Of a stretch of 12,134 nt of DNA, positions 1 through 5,862 are shown one piece after another. The stretch is taken from assembly GCA_046481785.1 (NCBI GenBank), contig JAWOJF010000306.1, positions 1-12,134 of the forward strand. The letters are read 5' to 3'. The position numbers and the translations under genes are program-made. The notes under the pieces are model-generated. The model made no database searches and was not told the DNA's origin. It saw only the letters and a program-made list of their open reading frames with translations. The stretch comes from JAWOJF01 sp046481785 (lineage in GTDB: Bacteria > Bacteroidota > Ignavibacteria > Ignavibacteriales > Ignavibacteriaceae). Positions within the stretch are counted from its first letter, which is position 1. The number at the start of each line of letters is the position of its first letter.

Positions 1-2
1 TA

Positions 3-86
3 TATGAAAGAACCAGTGAAAGCGGTGGAGAAGGTGATAGAAGAAAAGTTGAAACTTTTTACTATAATGAACACAGTTTAAAATGA
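3..86 (+). pseudogene. 3' end of an unidentified gene, prematurely terminated by an insertion
   Basis: An open frame enters from the left edge and reads YERTSESGGEGDRRKVETFY and then YNEHSLK before a TGA at 84-86. I do not recognise the family. The last natural-looking codons (tac tat aat gaa, 60-71) recur exactly at 170-181. There the reading continues with 23 more plausible residues to a stop at 251-253. The simplest reading is that 110 bp was inserted near the 3' end, replacing the original C-terminus with four new residues (HSLK). The main domain lies outside the window, so the product may still work. A second open frame (1-81, ending in TAA) is possible but has no such continuity. The strand and frame choice are inference. 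Confidence 0.5.
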
Positions 87-169
87 TTAAACAAAAAATC
101 ATCCAATTTCTTGAATGATTTTTTTAATTTTTCCTCCCCACCAAGGTGGGGCGAGGCCGAAGCCATTTG
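72..169. mobile_element. Small insertion with two hairpins, flanked by 12-bp direct repeats
   Basis: The stretch lies between two exact copies of tactataatgaa (60-71 and 170-181), which look like a target-site duplication. It holds a 10-bp perfect stem, AAAAAATCAT at 93-102 against ATGATTTTTT at 115-124, with a 12-nt loop and T-rich flanks that could also act as a terminator. A G/C-rich palindrome follows, CCCCACC (136-142) against GGTGGGG (145-151). It has no coding capacity and no clear terminal inverted repeats, so it would be a passive (non-autonomous) element moved by an enzyme encoded elsewhere. A slippage or recombination product is an alternative. Confidence 0.45.
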
Positions 170-253
170 TACTATAATGAAAGAGGGGCAAAGATTAAGG
201 TACTCAGGGTTGAAGGAATTAAAGTTGTTGTTAAAGAAATAAAAAACGTGTAA
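170..253 (+). pseudogene. Detached C-terminal codons of the gene broken at position 71
   Basis: These 27 codons encode YYNERGAKIKVLRVEGIKVV and then VKEIKNV, ending in TAA at 251-253. The hydrophobic/charged alternation looks like a C-terminal beta-strand pair. Deleting 60-169 joins this stretch in frame to the gene entering from the left, through the shared tactataatgaa. The 110-bp offset is not a multiple of three, so the intact order would only be read without the insert. There is no start codon or ribosome binding site of its own. The family is unrecognised. Confidence 0.45.
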
Positions 254-374
254 GCCCGCACAGAATATTGTTGAACTCAAAAAGTTGCAGGTAATCCCCG
301 CCCTCGCTGAAACTGTGAGAAATTCCTGATGTAGATGCTGTCCCAATAGAAAGTGGTAAATAAAGGTGTATTAA

Positions 375-647
375 CCCCAGGCTTCAGAGTCTGTTGCACA
401 ACTAATAATTTAAAATATCTTTTCCTTGAAAGAGATTGTTTATTGCCACGACATTTATGTCGTGGGTTAGGATTCCAAATATTTTTGGCTTTAGCCCCCG
501 AAGGGTCGGGACACGCACAATTAAGGCAAATTGTGGCTAAAGCCTTCATGCTTATTGTTTTTTCCCACGACTTAAAAGTCGTGGCAATTGCTATCCTCTC
601 CTTGTGAAGTTAAGGCTGAGTTCTGCAACAGACTCTTCAGCCTGGGG
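375..647. repeat. 273-bp palindromic element with 29-bp terminal inverted repeats
   Basis: The ends 375-403 and 619-647 are inverted copies matching at 26 of 29 positions (left end CCCCAGGCTTCAGAGTCTGT...). Three hairpins lie inside. The first is CCACGACA/TGTCGTGG around 447-466. The second is GGCTTTAGCC (488-497) against GGCTAAAGCC (535-544), enclosing a cacaatt/aattgtg stem. The third is CCACGACTT/AAGTCGTGG around 565-584. The first and third are also inverted copies of each other, so the block is nearly symmetrical about its centre. No credible protein is encoded and no clean target duplication flanks it. It resembles a non-autonomous element or a compound REP-like array. No mobilising enzyme is visible here. 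Confidence 0.65.
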
Positions 648-668
648 GATATGAGATAGGATTATAAT

Positions 669-710
669 GGGCTTTAGCCCTGAATTAGCTTCAGTTCAGG
701 ACTAAAGCCC
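669..710. repeat. Imperfect palindrome with 16-bp arms (GGGCTTTAG type)
   Basis: The left arm at 669-684 (GGGCTTTAGCCCTGAA) pairs with the right arm at 695-710 (TTCAGGACTAAAGCCC) at 15 of 16 positions, around a 10-nt loop. The CTTTAGC core is shared with the hairpin at 488-544 and with the termini of the block at 5563-5857, which points to one repeat family. It lies downstream of the stop of the minus-strand lipoprotein gene (801). Confidence 0.6.
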
Positions 711-731
711 CTGTTATGGTTCTTTAGGCTC

Positions 732-751
732 CCCCATGTTAAAACATGGGG
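732..751. repeat. Perfect 20-bp palindrome downstream of the lipoprotein gene
   Basis: CCCCATGTT (732-740), then AA, then AACATGGGG (743-751) gives a 9-bp perfect stem. It sits 50 nt beyond the minus-strand lipoprotein stop. On that strand no U-tract follows, so it is more likely a member of the neighbouring palindrome cluster than a true intrinsic terminator, although it could stabilise the mRNA 3' end. Confidence 0.5.
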
Positions 752-800
752 TTAATCAGTATGCTGATAGTCAGTTCAGCAATATCCGTATAATAATACG

Positions 801-1844
801 TTACAATCTTTCCAAAATATTTGTATTCTCCACAGTTTGTGCCTGGTTAATTTTTTGTCTTCCCTGCGGAGTATTTCCTTCCACTACAAATGAAATGTTA
901 ACAATTGTCGTTGTCTTCGATTTCTGTACCAGTCCGTCGGAAATATTAAAAAAGATTTTTCCATCGGCTTTTGTAACAGGTTTCTGGAATTCATATTCTC
1001 TTCCCTGGTCAGTGAACCGGGGATTTCCCGTAAGGTTTGTTGAAATACCGGCATCAATAACTGCAATTTTATCATCCTCAAGCATTTCCAGGTTTTCAAT
1101 TTTGTAAGTATTCGTATTCTTCATCTTGAAGATCAGAAGTTGAGCCTCAGGTTGTGTCTTACTCCATACAGAATCTTTTGCCACTGTGTGTTCAGGAACT
1201 TCCCTGAATATCAGGCTCATAAGCTGCTTTATAGTTCCTTCCGAAAGATCCCTTCTGAGGACATTCTTTTGTTCTGCCGTAACCGAATCAGTATAACCCT
1301 TTAGGTCCAGGAACTTATTAAGAATTCTGTCTACCCTGAAAACCTCAATAATATCACCAGTTTTTGAAATTCTTATACTGAAAGGATTATTTACAAGCAT
1401 TTCATAATCAGAATATGTTTTTTTGTCTGCAGAATCAGCTTTACCTGATTCATAAGAAAAACTTCTTTCCCCGGCTTGTGCATCAAGTCTTATGGATGTA
1501 ATATTACACTCCAGTTCCATTATACCTTCATTATCTACATCTTTTCCTGTTAATGAAAGCAGGTATATCAGATTTTGCGTTACACTCTGGCTCATTGTGG
1601 TATCAGTTTTGATCGTTTGGTTATCCCTGGAAATTACTGATAAACGGTAATTATATTTTTCCCCTTTAAAAAAATTATATCTTAATTCAAATGCTTCATC
1701 AGGATTATCTGCATTTGTAGTTTTTATATCGGTAGAATCAAAAACAAATTTATTTTTTTCATCAGCAACGGGCTCTTTTTTTGTATCTTCGCCGCACCCA
1801 ATAAAAAGTAATGCTAAAAAAAACAGGCTCAAAAGGTATTTCAT
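801..1844 (-). CDS. DUF6263-like secreted lipoprotein
   Basis: The 347-residue product begins with a hydrophobic signal segment and a lipobox ending in Cys17 (LFIGC), so it is probably exported and lipid-anchored. An acidic/lysine-rich linker follows. The body from about residue 50 starts with LRYNFFKGEKYNYRLSV, a pattern I associate with the DUF6263 family of Bacteroidota, whose function is unknown. The rest looks beta-rich (repeated alternation such as IMELECNITSIRL and TTIVNISFVV), with a helical stretch around residues 195-240. The ATG is preceded by an AAGGA ribosome site 6 nt away. It appears monocistronic, since both sides are long gaps. The lipoprotein call is good; the family name is from memory of the motif and moderately sure. 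Confidence 0.75.
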   Translation of the reverse strand: MKYLLSLFFLALLFIGCGEDTKKEPVADEKNKFVFDSTDIKTTNADNPDEAFELRYNFFKGEKYNYRLSVISRDNQTIKTDTTMSQSVTQNLIYLLSLTGKDVDNEGIMELECNITSIRLDAQAGERSFSYESGKADSADKKTYSDYEMLVNNPFSIRISKTGDIIEVFRVDRILNKFLDLKGYTDSVTAEQKNVLRRDLSEGTIKQLMSLIFREVPEHTVAKDSVWSKTQPEAQLLIFKMKNTNTYKIENLEMLEDDKIAVIDAGISTNLTGNPRFTDQGREYEFQKPVTKADGKIFFNISDGLVQKSKTTTIVNISFVVEGNTPQGRQKINQAQTVENTNILERL

Positions 1845-1899
1845 TTTTATTCCTTAAATAAAAAATTTTACAGCTTAAAAAGTACAAAATATTTAGTAA

Positions 1900-2096
1900 T
1901 TATTCCGGGATATCCGGTTTTGAATTTTTGCTCGTTAAATCTACTATCATTCCCATTTGTATGCCATAACTAACTTTTTTGTTAACCAGCTTTCAGCAAC
2001 ATATGCCCCCGAAATACTTGTTATACCTTTATCGAGCAAAATACCCTGACACAGAGAAGAACCAGAGAATATTAAAACCAGCAGAAATTTATTCAT
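1900..2096 (-). pseudogene. Frameshifted remnant of a small secreted protein gene
   Basis: From an ATG at 2096, preceded by AAAGGGG 6 nt upstream, the frame encodes a signal peptide (MNKFLLVLIFSGSSLCQG). It continues to ...AESWLTKK and stops at TGA 1947-1949 after 49 codons. Just before that stop lies an A6 run (aacaaaaaagtt). Shifting frame there gives VSYGIQMGMIVDLTSKNSK and then PDIPE to a TAA at 1900-1902, which reads like the edge strands of a beta-barrel. The total of about 65 residues is too short for a barrel, so the middle has probably been lost as well. Alternatives are a genuine 49-residue secreted peptide, or a sequencing indel in the homopolymer. The family is not recognised. Confidence 0.45.
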
Positions 2097-2288
2097 TTCA
2101 GTCCCCTTTGTTATTGATGAACCTGGTAAGATATTTTATATCTGCATTTATAATAACCTTTGCACTTGTTTTAGCGGTAATATTTATTTTCCCGCACTTG
2201 AAATTTTGCTTTAAGAGTTTATATTTAATATTAAGTTAGTACAAATTGTATTAACCCTTTAATACTTATTAGGTTAAGTATTAGAATG

Positions 2289-2341
2289 TGAAACCGGCAG
2301 ATGAAATATAAATTAGGTTTTATATGATTCAGCCGGTTTCA
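2289..2341. repeat. Hairpin with a 10-bp perfect stem between a gene remnant and a barrel gene
   Basis: TGAAACCGGC (2289-2298) pairs perfectly with GCCGGTTTCA (2332-2341). The 33-nt loop can extend the stem through imperfect pairing of gaaatataaa with ttttatatgattc. It lies 42 nt past the stop of the minus-strand barrel gene, where a terminator would sit, but no U-run follows on that strand. A transcript-end stabiliser or another palindromic repeat is as likely. The rest of the 2097-2382 gap is AT-rich with nothing I can identify. Confidence 0.45.
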
Positions 2342-2382
2342 ATTATTTAAATCATTTTTTAGTAACTGAATAAGTCTCAGAC

Positions 2383-3051
2383 CTATAAAGATAACTGCAG
2401 TCCGAGGCTTATTGAACTTAATGTAAAATTAAAATTCAAACGTTCCTCATTTAATTCATCATTTACTGACCCTGCAGTATCAAGTTCATATTTATATTTT
2501 GTATAACTTAAAATACCAAGTGATGCTTCCAGGGCAATCCAATCATTCAGTGAATAGGATATACCCGGGGTTAAAGCAGCACCAATAACACTAACATCCT
2601 GCTCTGTTTTATTTTCAGTCCTTGGAAAAGGATCATTATTACTTGAATAAACCTGCTCGGTTTTTCCAAATCCAAAAGTTGCCGTTATTTTTGAAAACAA
2701 ACTGAAACTCTTACTTAAATGCCAGTAATATTTCGCAAAAGGCTCAATTGAAAATAATTTTTCCGACTGCGTAGCGTTTTGAAGAAATGGAAGATCATAT
2801 TCGTAATTATAGCTGTTATACCCTAATCCAATTCCAAGCATCAGGTTATTTGAAGTAAAGTAGCCAAAATAAGGAGATATAATAAATCTTTCACTAGTTA
2901 TTTCAGGTTGACCTAAAGTATTTTCGTTATCTTCTGTTGCCCTGTTATAACTGATACTTCCACCCAGTGCAAATTTACCTTTTTCTACCTGGGGATATAT
3001 TACAGAAGTAATAAACAAAACTGCTAAAACAGACAAAAGGATTGTTTTCAT
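2383..3051 (-). CDS. Small outer-membrane beta-barrel protein
   Basis: The 222-residue product has an N-terminal signal peptide (residues 1 to about 21, ending in IYPQ). It is followed by alternating amphipathic strands separated by polar turns: KGKFALGGSISYNRATEDN, FIISPYFGYFTSNNLMLGIGLGYNSYNY, LFSIEPFAKYYWHLSKSFSLFSKITATFGFG, and a last strand ending FTLSSISLGLQLSL. The pattern and length fit the 8-stranded OmpX/OmpA-barrel type of outer-membrane protein, although the final residue is Leu rather than the usual Phe. The substrate or function is unknown. The ATG has GGAG 5 nt upstream, and a plausible promoter lies at 3112-3142. It is a single-gene unit, since its downstream neighbour is decayed. 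Confidence 0.75.
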   Translation of the reverse strand: MKTILLSVLAVLFITSVIYPQVEKGKFALGGSISYNRATEDNENTLGQPEITSERFIISPYFGYFTSNNLMLGIGLGYNSYNYEYDLPFLQNATQSEKLFSIEPFAKYYWHLSKSFSLFSKITATFGFGKTEQVYSSNNDPFPRTENKTEQDVSVIGAALTPGISYSLNDWIALEASLGILSYTKYKYELDTAGSVNDELNEERLNFNFTLSSISLGLQLSL

Positions 3052-3111
3052 AAAAACTCCACTGATTTGGTGATCTGACAGGTTGTCCCCTAATTATTGG
3101 GAAATGTACCT

Positions 3112-3142
3112 TTAAATTACTTTTAAAGGCAATTTGCAGCAA
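3112..3142 (-). promoter_or_regulatory. Possible Bacteroidetes-type promoter for the small barrel gene
   Basis: Read on the minus strand, TTG (3140-3142) is followed by exactly 20 nt and then TAATTTAA (3112-3119), seven of eight against TAnnTTTG. It would start transcription about 50-55 nt before the ATG at 3051. The final base of the -7 element is off-consensus, so this is a moderate call. Confidence 0.4.
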
Positions 3143-3212
3143 CATAAAAATGAAAACACCGCTTTTAGTGGATTTTGGCTTTTTAGGCGTATGAAAATTT
3201 TTACCAATGCAG

Positions 3213-3244
3213 TTTGACTTGAAAACATCATTTTGTTAACTTTG
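3213..3244 (+). promoter_or_regulatory. Bacteroidetes-type promoter for rplU-rpmA
   Basis: TTTG (3213-3216) is followed by 20 nt and then TAACTTTG (3237-3244), a perfect match to the Bacteroidetes -7 consensus TAnnTTTG. Transcription would begin roughly at 3250, giving a leader of about 20-25 nt. That is too short for a structured autoregulatory leader. The nuo promoter has the same -7 octamer and spacing. Confidence 0.65.
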
Positions 3245-3273
3245 AAGTCTAAAATTTTGAAAAAGAGGTTAAG

Positions 3274-3582
3274 ATGTTCGCTGTTGTTAATATCTCAGGA
3301 CAACAATTTAAGGTTGCCGAAAAAACAAAATATTACGTTCCCAGGTTAAAAGATGAACCTAATGCGGATATTACTTTTGATAACGTACTTATTTTTGGCG
3401 ATGATAAAGGAACCAAAGTTGGAAATCCTTTCTTAGGCAATGTAAAGGTTACCGCAAAAGTAATTGAACATGTAAAAGATGATAAAGTAATTGTTTATAA
3501 AAAGAAAAGAAGAACCGGCTACCAGAAGAAAAACGGACACAGGCAGCAGTTAACCAGGATAGAAATTACAAAGATCGGATAA
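3274..3582 (+). CDS. rplU: 50S ribosomal protein L21
   Basis: This 102-residue protein binds 23S rRNA in the large subunit. The N-terminus MFAVVNISGQQFKVAEKTKY matches the L21 signature (Y/F-A-V-V-x-I-x-G-x-Q-x-K-V). The C-terminal GHRQQLTRIEI matches the conserved GHRQ-x-x-T-x-I-x-I tail, preceded by the basic KKKRRTGYQKKN rRNA-contact segment (about residues 76-88). The length is normal. An AGAGG ribosome site lies 5 nt before the ATG. It is followed after 16 nt by rpmA, the conserved rplU-rpmA pair, and is driven by the promoter at 3213-3244. Confidence 0.97.
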   Translation: MFAVVNISGQQFKVAEKTKYYVPRLKDEPNADITFDNVLIFGDDKGTKVGNPFLGNVKVTAKVIEHVKDDKVIVYKKKRRTGYQKKNGHRQQLTRIEITKIG

Positions 3583-3598
3583 TATAGGAGATTTTATA

Positions 3599-3859
3599 AT
3601 GGCTCATAAAAAAGGTCAGGGATCCACTAAAAACGGCAGGGATAGTAATGCGCAGCGCCTTGGTGTTAAAAGATTTGGCGGAGAAGCTGTTATTGCCGGA
3701 AACATTATTGTAAGGCAAAGAGGAACAAAATTTCATCCCGGAATAAATGTTAAAAAGGGGAGTGATGATACCCTGTTTGCTGTTGCTGACGGAGTTGTAA
3801 AGTTTGAAATGAAAAGAGGCGACAGGCAGTTCGTTTCAGTTTATCCTCCCATTAATTAA
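3599..3859 (+). CDS. rpmA: 50S ribosomal protein L27
   Basis: This 86-residue large-subunit protein has an N-terminal tail that reaches the peptidyl-transferase centre. The start MAHKKGQGSTKNGRDSNAQR is near the family consensus; the usual glycine at residue 7 is Gln here. The central GNIIVRQRGTKFHPGINVKK motif is intact. It begins directly with MAHKK, so it lacks the cleaved N-terminal extension seen in many Firmicutes. AGGAGA lies about 7 nt before the ATG. It is the second gene of the rplU operon and is followed at once by a strong terminator. Confidence 0.97.
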   Translation: MAHKKGQGSTKNGRDSNAQRLGVKRFGGEAVIAGNIIVRQRGTKFHPGINVKKGSDDTLFAVADGVVKFEMKRGDRQFVSVYPPIN

Positions 3860-3879
3860 TGGGAACATTTGCAAAAAAT

Positions 3880-3909
3880 AACCCTCTCATTGAGAGGGTT
3901 TATTTTTTT
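3880..3909. terminator. Bidirectional intrinsic terminator between rpmA and mdh
   Basis: AACCCTCTCA (3880-3889) and TGAGAGGGTT (3891-3900) form a stem of about 8 bp with a short loop. It is followed on the plus strand by TATTTTTTT, and on the minus strand by TATTTTTTG. It lies 20 nt after the rpmA stop and about 50 nt past the convergent mdh stop, so it can end both transcripts. Confidence 0.85.
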
Positions 3910-3957
3910 AAACCAACATTCGCGCAAGTTTTATAAGTCATGCTCTCCGGAAAAAAT

Positions 3958-4923
3958 CTATAACCCAAGTCTTTCCATATCAGCAACAAGAGTCTTTACT
4001 GCATTAACTGAGTTATCCATCAGTTTCTGTTCTTCTTCATTTAACGACAACTCCAGGATTTTTTCAACACCATCAGCACCAAGTACAGCAGGTACACCTA
4101 CATAATATCCGTTAACTCCAAATTCACCATTTAAAAATGCACAGACAGGCAGTACACGTTTCTCATCATACAATATTGCTTCAGCCATTGTAATAGCTGA
4201 TGAAGCAGGGGAGTAGAATGCAGAACCGGTTTTTAATAATTTTACTACTTCGCCGCCCGCCATTTTAGTCCGTTCAACCATAGCAGTCATTACTTCCTTT
4301 GCTTTGGCTTTATCTTTATGTTTCCTTTCTAATAGTTCCACAGCAGGTATGCCGTTTACATTTGCATATCTTACAAGGGGAACCATTGTATCCCCGTGTC
4401 CGCCTAGTACCATTGCATTAACATCTTTAACGGAAACACCAAGTTCCCATGCAATAAACGTAGCGAAGCGGGAAGAATCAAGCACGCCTGCCTGTCCCAT
4501 AACCTTGTTAGCAGGGAAGCCTGAAACATTCTTAAAAAGTGTAACCATTGCATCGAGAGGATTGGAAATAATAATTACAATTGAATTGGGTGCATTTTCT
4601 TTAACCGCTTCAGCAACAGATCTCATTATTTTTGCATTTGTGGTAAGCAGATCATCCCTGCTCATTCCGGGTTTACGCGGCAGACCGGCAGTTATAATAA
4701 CAAGGTCAGCGCCGTTAATATCTTTATAGGAATTAGTACCCGTTACACTAACATCAAAACCCTCAACACGTGCGGCTTCTGCAATATCAAGTGTCTTCCC
4801 CTGCGGCATATCTTCAACGATGTCAAACAGAACAACATCGCCTAATTGTCTTTCAGCGGCAAGCTGAGCAAGTACCCCGCCTATTTGTCCGCCGCCGATT
4901 AATGCGATCTTTTTTCTTCCCAT
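3958..4923 (-). CDS. mdh: NAD-dependent malate dehydrogenase (LDH-like type)
   Basis: This enzyme of 321 residues interconverts malate and oxaloacetate with NAD in the TCA cycle in the cytoplasm. The Rossmann loop GGGQIG (10-15) and the NAD-binding Asp34 (VLFDI) are at the start. The substrate-loop arginines are Arg83 and Arg89 in LPRKPGMSRDDLL. Asn121 (SNPLD), Asp149 and Arg152 (LDSSRF) and catalytic His176 (GGHGDTMVP) are all present. Arg83 in the loop, rather than the Gln of lactate dehydrogenase, favours malate as substrate. The length is normal and the N-terminus resembles the alpha-proteobacterial LDH-like group. AAGGGA lies 6 nt before the ATG. It is transcribed convergently with rplU-rpmA. 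Confidence 0.96.
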   Translation of the reverse strand: MGRKKIALIGGGQIGGVLAQLAAERQLGDVVLFDIVEDMPQGKTLDIAEAARVEGFDVSVTGTNSYKDINGADLVIITAGLPRKPGMSRDDLLTTNAKIMRSVAEAVKENAPNSIVIIISNPLDAMVTLFKNVSGFPANKVMGQAGVLDSSRFATFIAWELGVSVKDVNAMVLGGHGDTMVPLVRYANVNGIPAVELLERKHKDKAKAKEVMTAMVERTKMAGGEVVKLLKTGSAFYSPASSAITMAEAILYDEKRVLPVCAFLNGEFGVNGYYVGVPAVLGADGVEKILELSLNEEEQKLMDNSVNAVKTLVADMERLGL

Positions 4924-4966
4924 TTTATTCCCTTAGTTAAATAGTTGAGTAATGATTTGTTGGTTG

Positions 4967-4998
4967 TAAAGATAGGGACAATTAGAGTTCAAGTTCAA
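4967..4998 (-). promoter_or_regulatory. Possible promoter for mdh
   Basis: On the minus strand, TTG (4996-4998) is followed by 21 nt and then TATCTTTA (4967-4974), seven of eight against TAnnTTTG. The start would be about 35-40 nt upstream of the ATG. The last base is off-consensus, so confidence is limited. An overlapping TTG at 4990-4992 gives a shorter spacing. Confidence 0.35.
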
Positions 4999-5020
4999 GT
5001 GCAGGGGGCAAAGAGCAGAG

Positions 5021-5050
5021 CAAGAGCAAGCCTGCCTGACGAAGGCAGGA
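5021..5050. repeat. Dispersed repeat, copy 1 (CAAGAGCAAGCCTGCCTG type)
   Basis: These 30 bp (caagagcaagcctgcctg, then acgaaggcagga) recur at 11692-11720 with one length difference and few substitutions. The part cctgcctgacgaaggcagg is itself a short imperfect palindrome. It lies in the gap between the ATP-binding protein stop and mdh. Purine-rich sequence around it (caaagagcagagcaagagcaag) also resembles the sequence around the second copy. Confidence 0.6.
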
Positions 5051-5069
5051 GTAAGACAAGGGAAGTCGA

Positions 5070-5480
5070 TTAAAGATTTAAAACCAGTATTGTTTCTGTT
5101 CCGGTAGGAGTATTTTTGTACTGCAGGTCATCCATATAAACTCTCATAAGATATAAACCGCGGCCTGAATCTTTTAACAGATTATCGGGGTGAGTAGGAT
5201 CGGGAACGTCGGAAGGATCAAAACCCTTACCTTCATCTTTTATACAAATTATCAGCCTGTTGCTTTCAACTTTAACATCAATAGTTACGTTTTTTGAGTT
5301 ATCTCCTTTATTACCATGCAGTATGGCATTTGTAGTAGCTTCAGTAACAGCCAATAGCAGCCCGGGAATTTTTTCTTCCTTTAAGTTAATATCTCTTGCA
5401 AAATAATTAACAAACTCTTCTACGGTAAGGAGATTATTGGGATCGCTTTCAATCTCCAGATGGTAAAAATTTTCTGCCAA
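5070..5480 (-). CDS. RsbW-like ATP-binding protein (HATPase_c_2, anti-sigma regulatory factor type)
   Basis: This compact 136-residue protein consists of a single GHKL ATPase domain. The N-box is AVTEATTNAILHGNKG (44-59; Glu47, Asn51, His55). The G1 box is DEGKGFD (82-88) and the G2 box is GRGLYLMRVYMD (106-117). Proteins of this kind act as serine kinases/anti-sigma factors that phosphorylate a STAS-domain antagonist. Here neither an antagonist, a sigma factor nor a PP2C phosphatase is adjacent, so the partner is unknown. The start is TTG; upstream codons in this frame contain no ATG or GTG before a stop, and the N-terminus MAENFYHLEIESDP aligns with the family. No strong ribosome site precedes it. 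It may be transcribed with mdh downstream, but the 146-nt gap argues for separate units. Confidence 0.85.
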   Translation of the reverse strand: MAENFYHLEIESDPNNLLTVEEFVNYFARDINLKEEKIPGLLLAVTEATTNAILHGNKGDNSKNVTIDVKVESNRLIICIKDEGKGFDPSDVPDPTHPDNLLKDSGRGLYLMRVYMDDLQYKNTPTGTETILVLNL

Positions 5481-5562
5481 GAAATTTCCCGGTTTTTGAT
5501 GAGCAAAATAATAAAAATTCGTTAATTAGCGAATCCGCATATCAAATTACCCCATCCCCAAT

Positions 5563-5857
5563 CTTGTAGCACAGGCTTTAGCCTGTGACTTTGTAGAGCG
5601 ACACGGGCTAAAGTTTGTAAAGCATTACAGGCTTTAGAGTCTGTTTGCAGAACTCAAAAAGTCACAATTAATCCCCGCCTTGCGAAGGCGGGGACATTTT
5701 GTCGGAGACAAAATTGGGGTGGTTGTCTGTTTGAAGAGCCTATAACAGTTGACCACCCCCGTCCTGTCTACGACATTGATTGATCTATTATCCACTCTAG
5801 TAGTGCAGCAGGCACTAGTGTTTGTAAGGCATCACAGGCTAAAGCCTGTGCTGCAAG
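5563..5857. repeat. 295-bp compound palindromic repeat block with 26-bp inverted ends
   Basis: The ends 5563-5588 and 5832-5857 are inverted copies at 25 of 26 positions, and each is itself a palindrome (CACAGGCTTTAGCCTGTG core). The interior holds CCCCGCCTT/AAGGCGGGG (5673-5693), ATTTTGTC/GACAAAAT (5696-5714) and GGGGTGGT (5716-5723) against ACCACCCC (5752-5759). A 21-bp direct repeat lies at 5613-5633 and 5820-5840 (19 of 21). Positions 5636-5679 carry the agagtctgttTgcagaactc core also found at 273-302, 386-403 and 619-636. The block fills the gap between the ATP-binding protein gene and the large barrel gene, ending 5 nt past the latter's stop. It encodes nothing I can credit. Confidence 0.65.
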
Positions 5858-5862
5858 TATGC

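Noticed and set aside
353..607. 84-residue plus-strand open frame across the palindrome cluster
   Set aside because: It runs through inverted repeats and hairpins, and its residues merely translate those palindromes. There is no ribosome site and no family resemblance.
375..750. CRISPR array in the repeat cluster
   Set aside because: The palindromes differ in sequence and spacing; there are no equal-length direct repeats with unique spacers and no cas genes.
1979..2239. 86-residue plus-strand open frame with a hydrophobic C-terminal half
   Set aside because: It lies antisense to the secreted-protein remnant at 1900-2096. The hydrophobic stretch comes from AT-rich sequence, and no ribosome site or promoter precedes it.
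2289..2341. Classical intrinsic terminator for the small barrel gene
   Set aside because: The stem is good, but the loop is 33 nt and no U-run follows on the minus strand, so I list it only as a hairpin.
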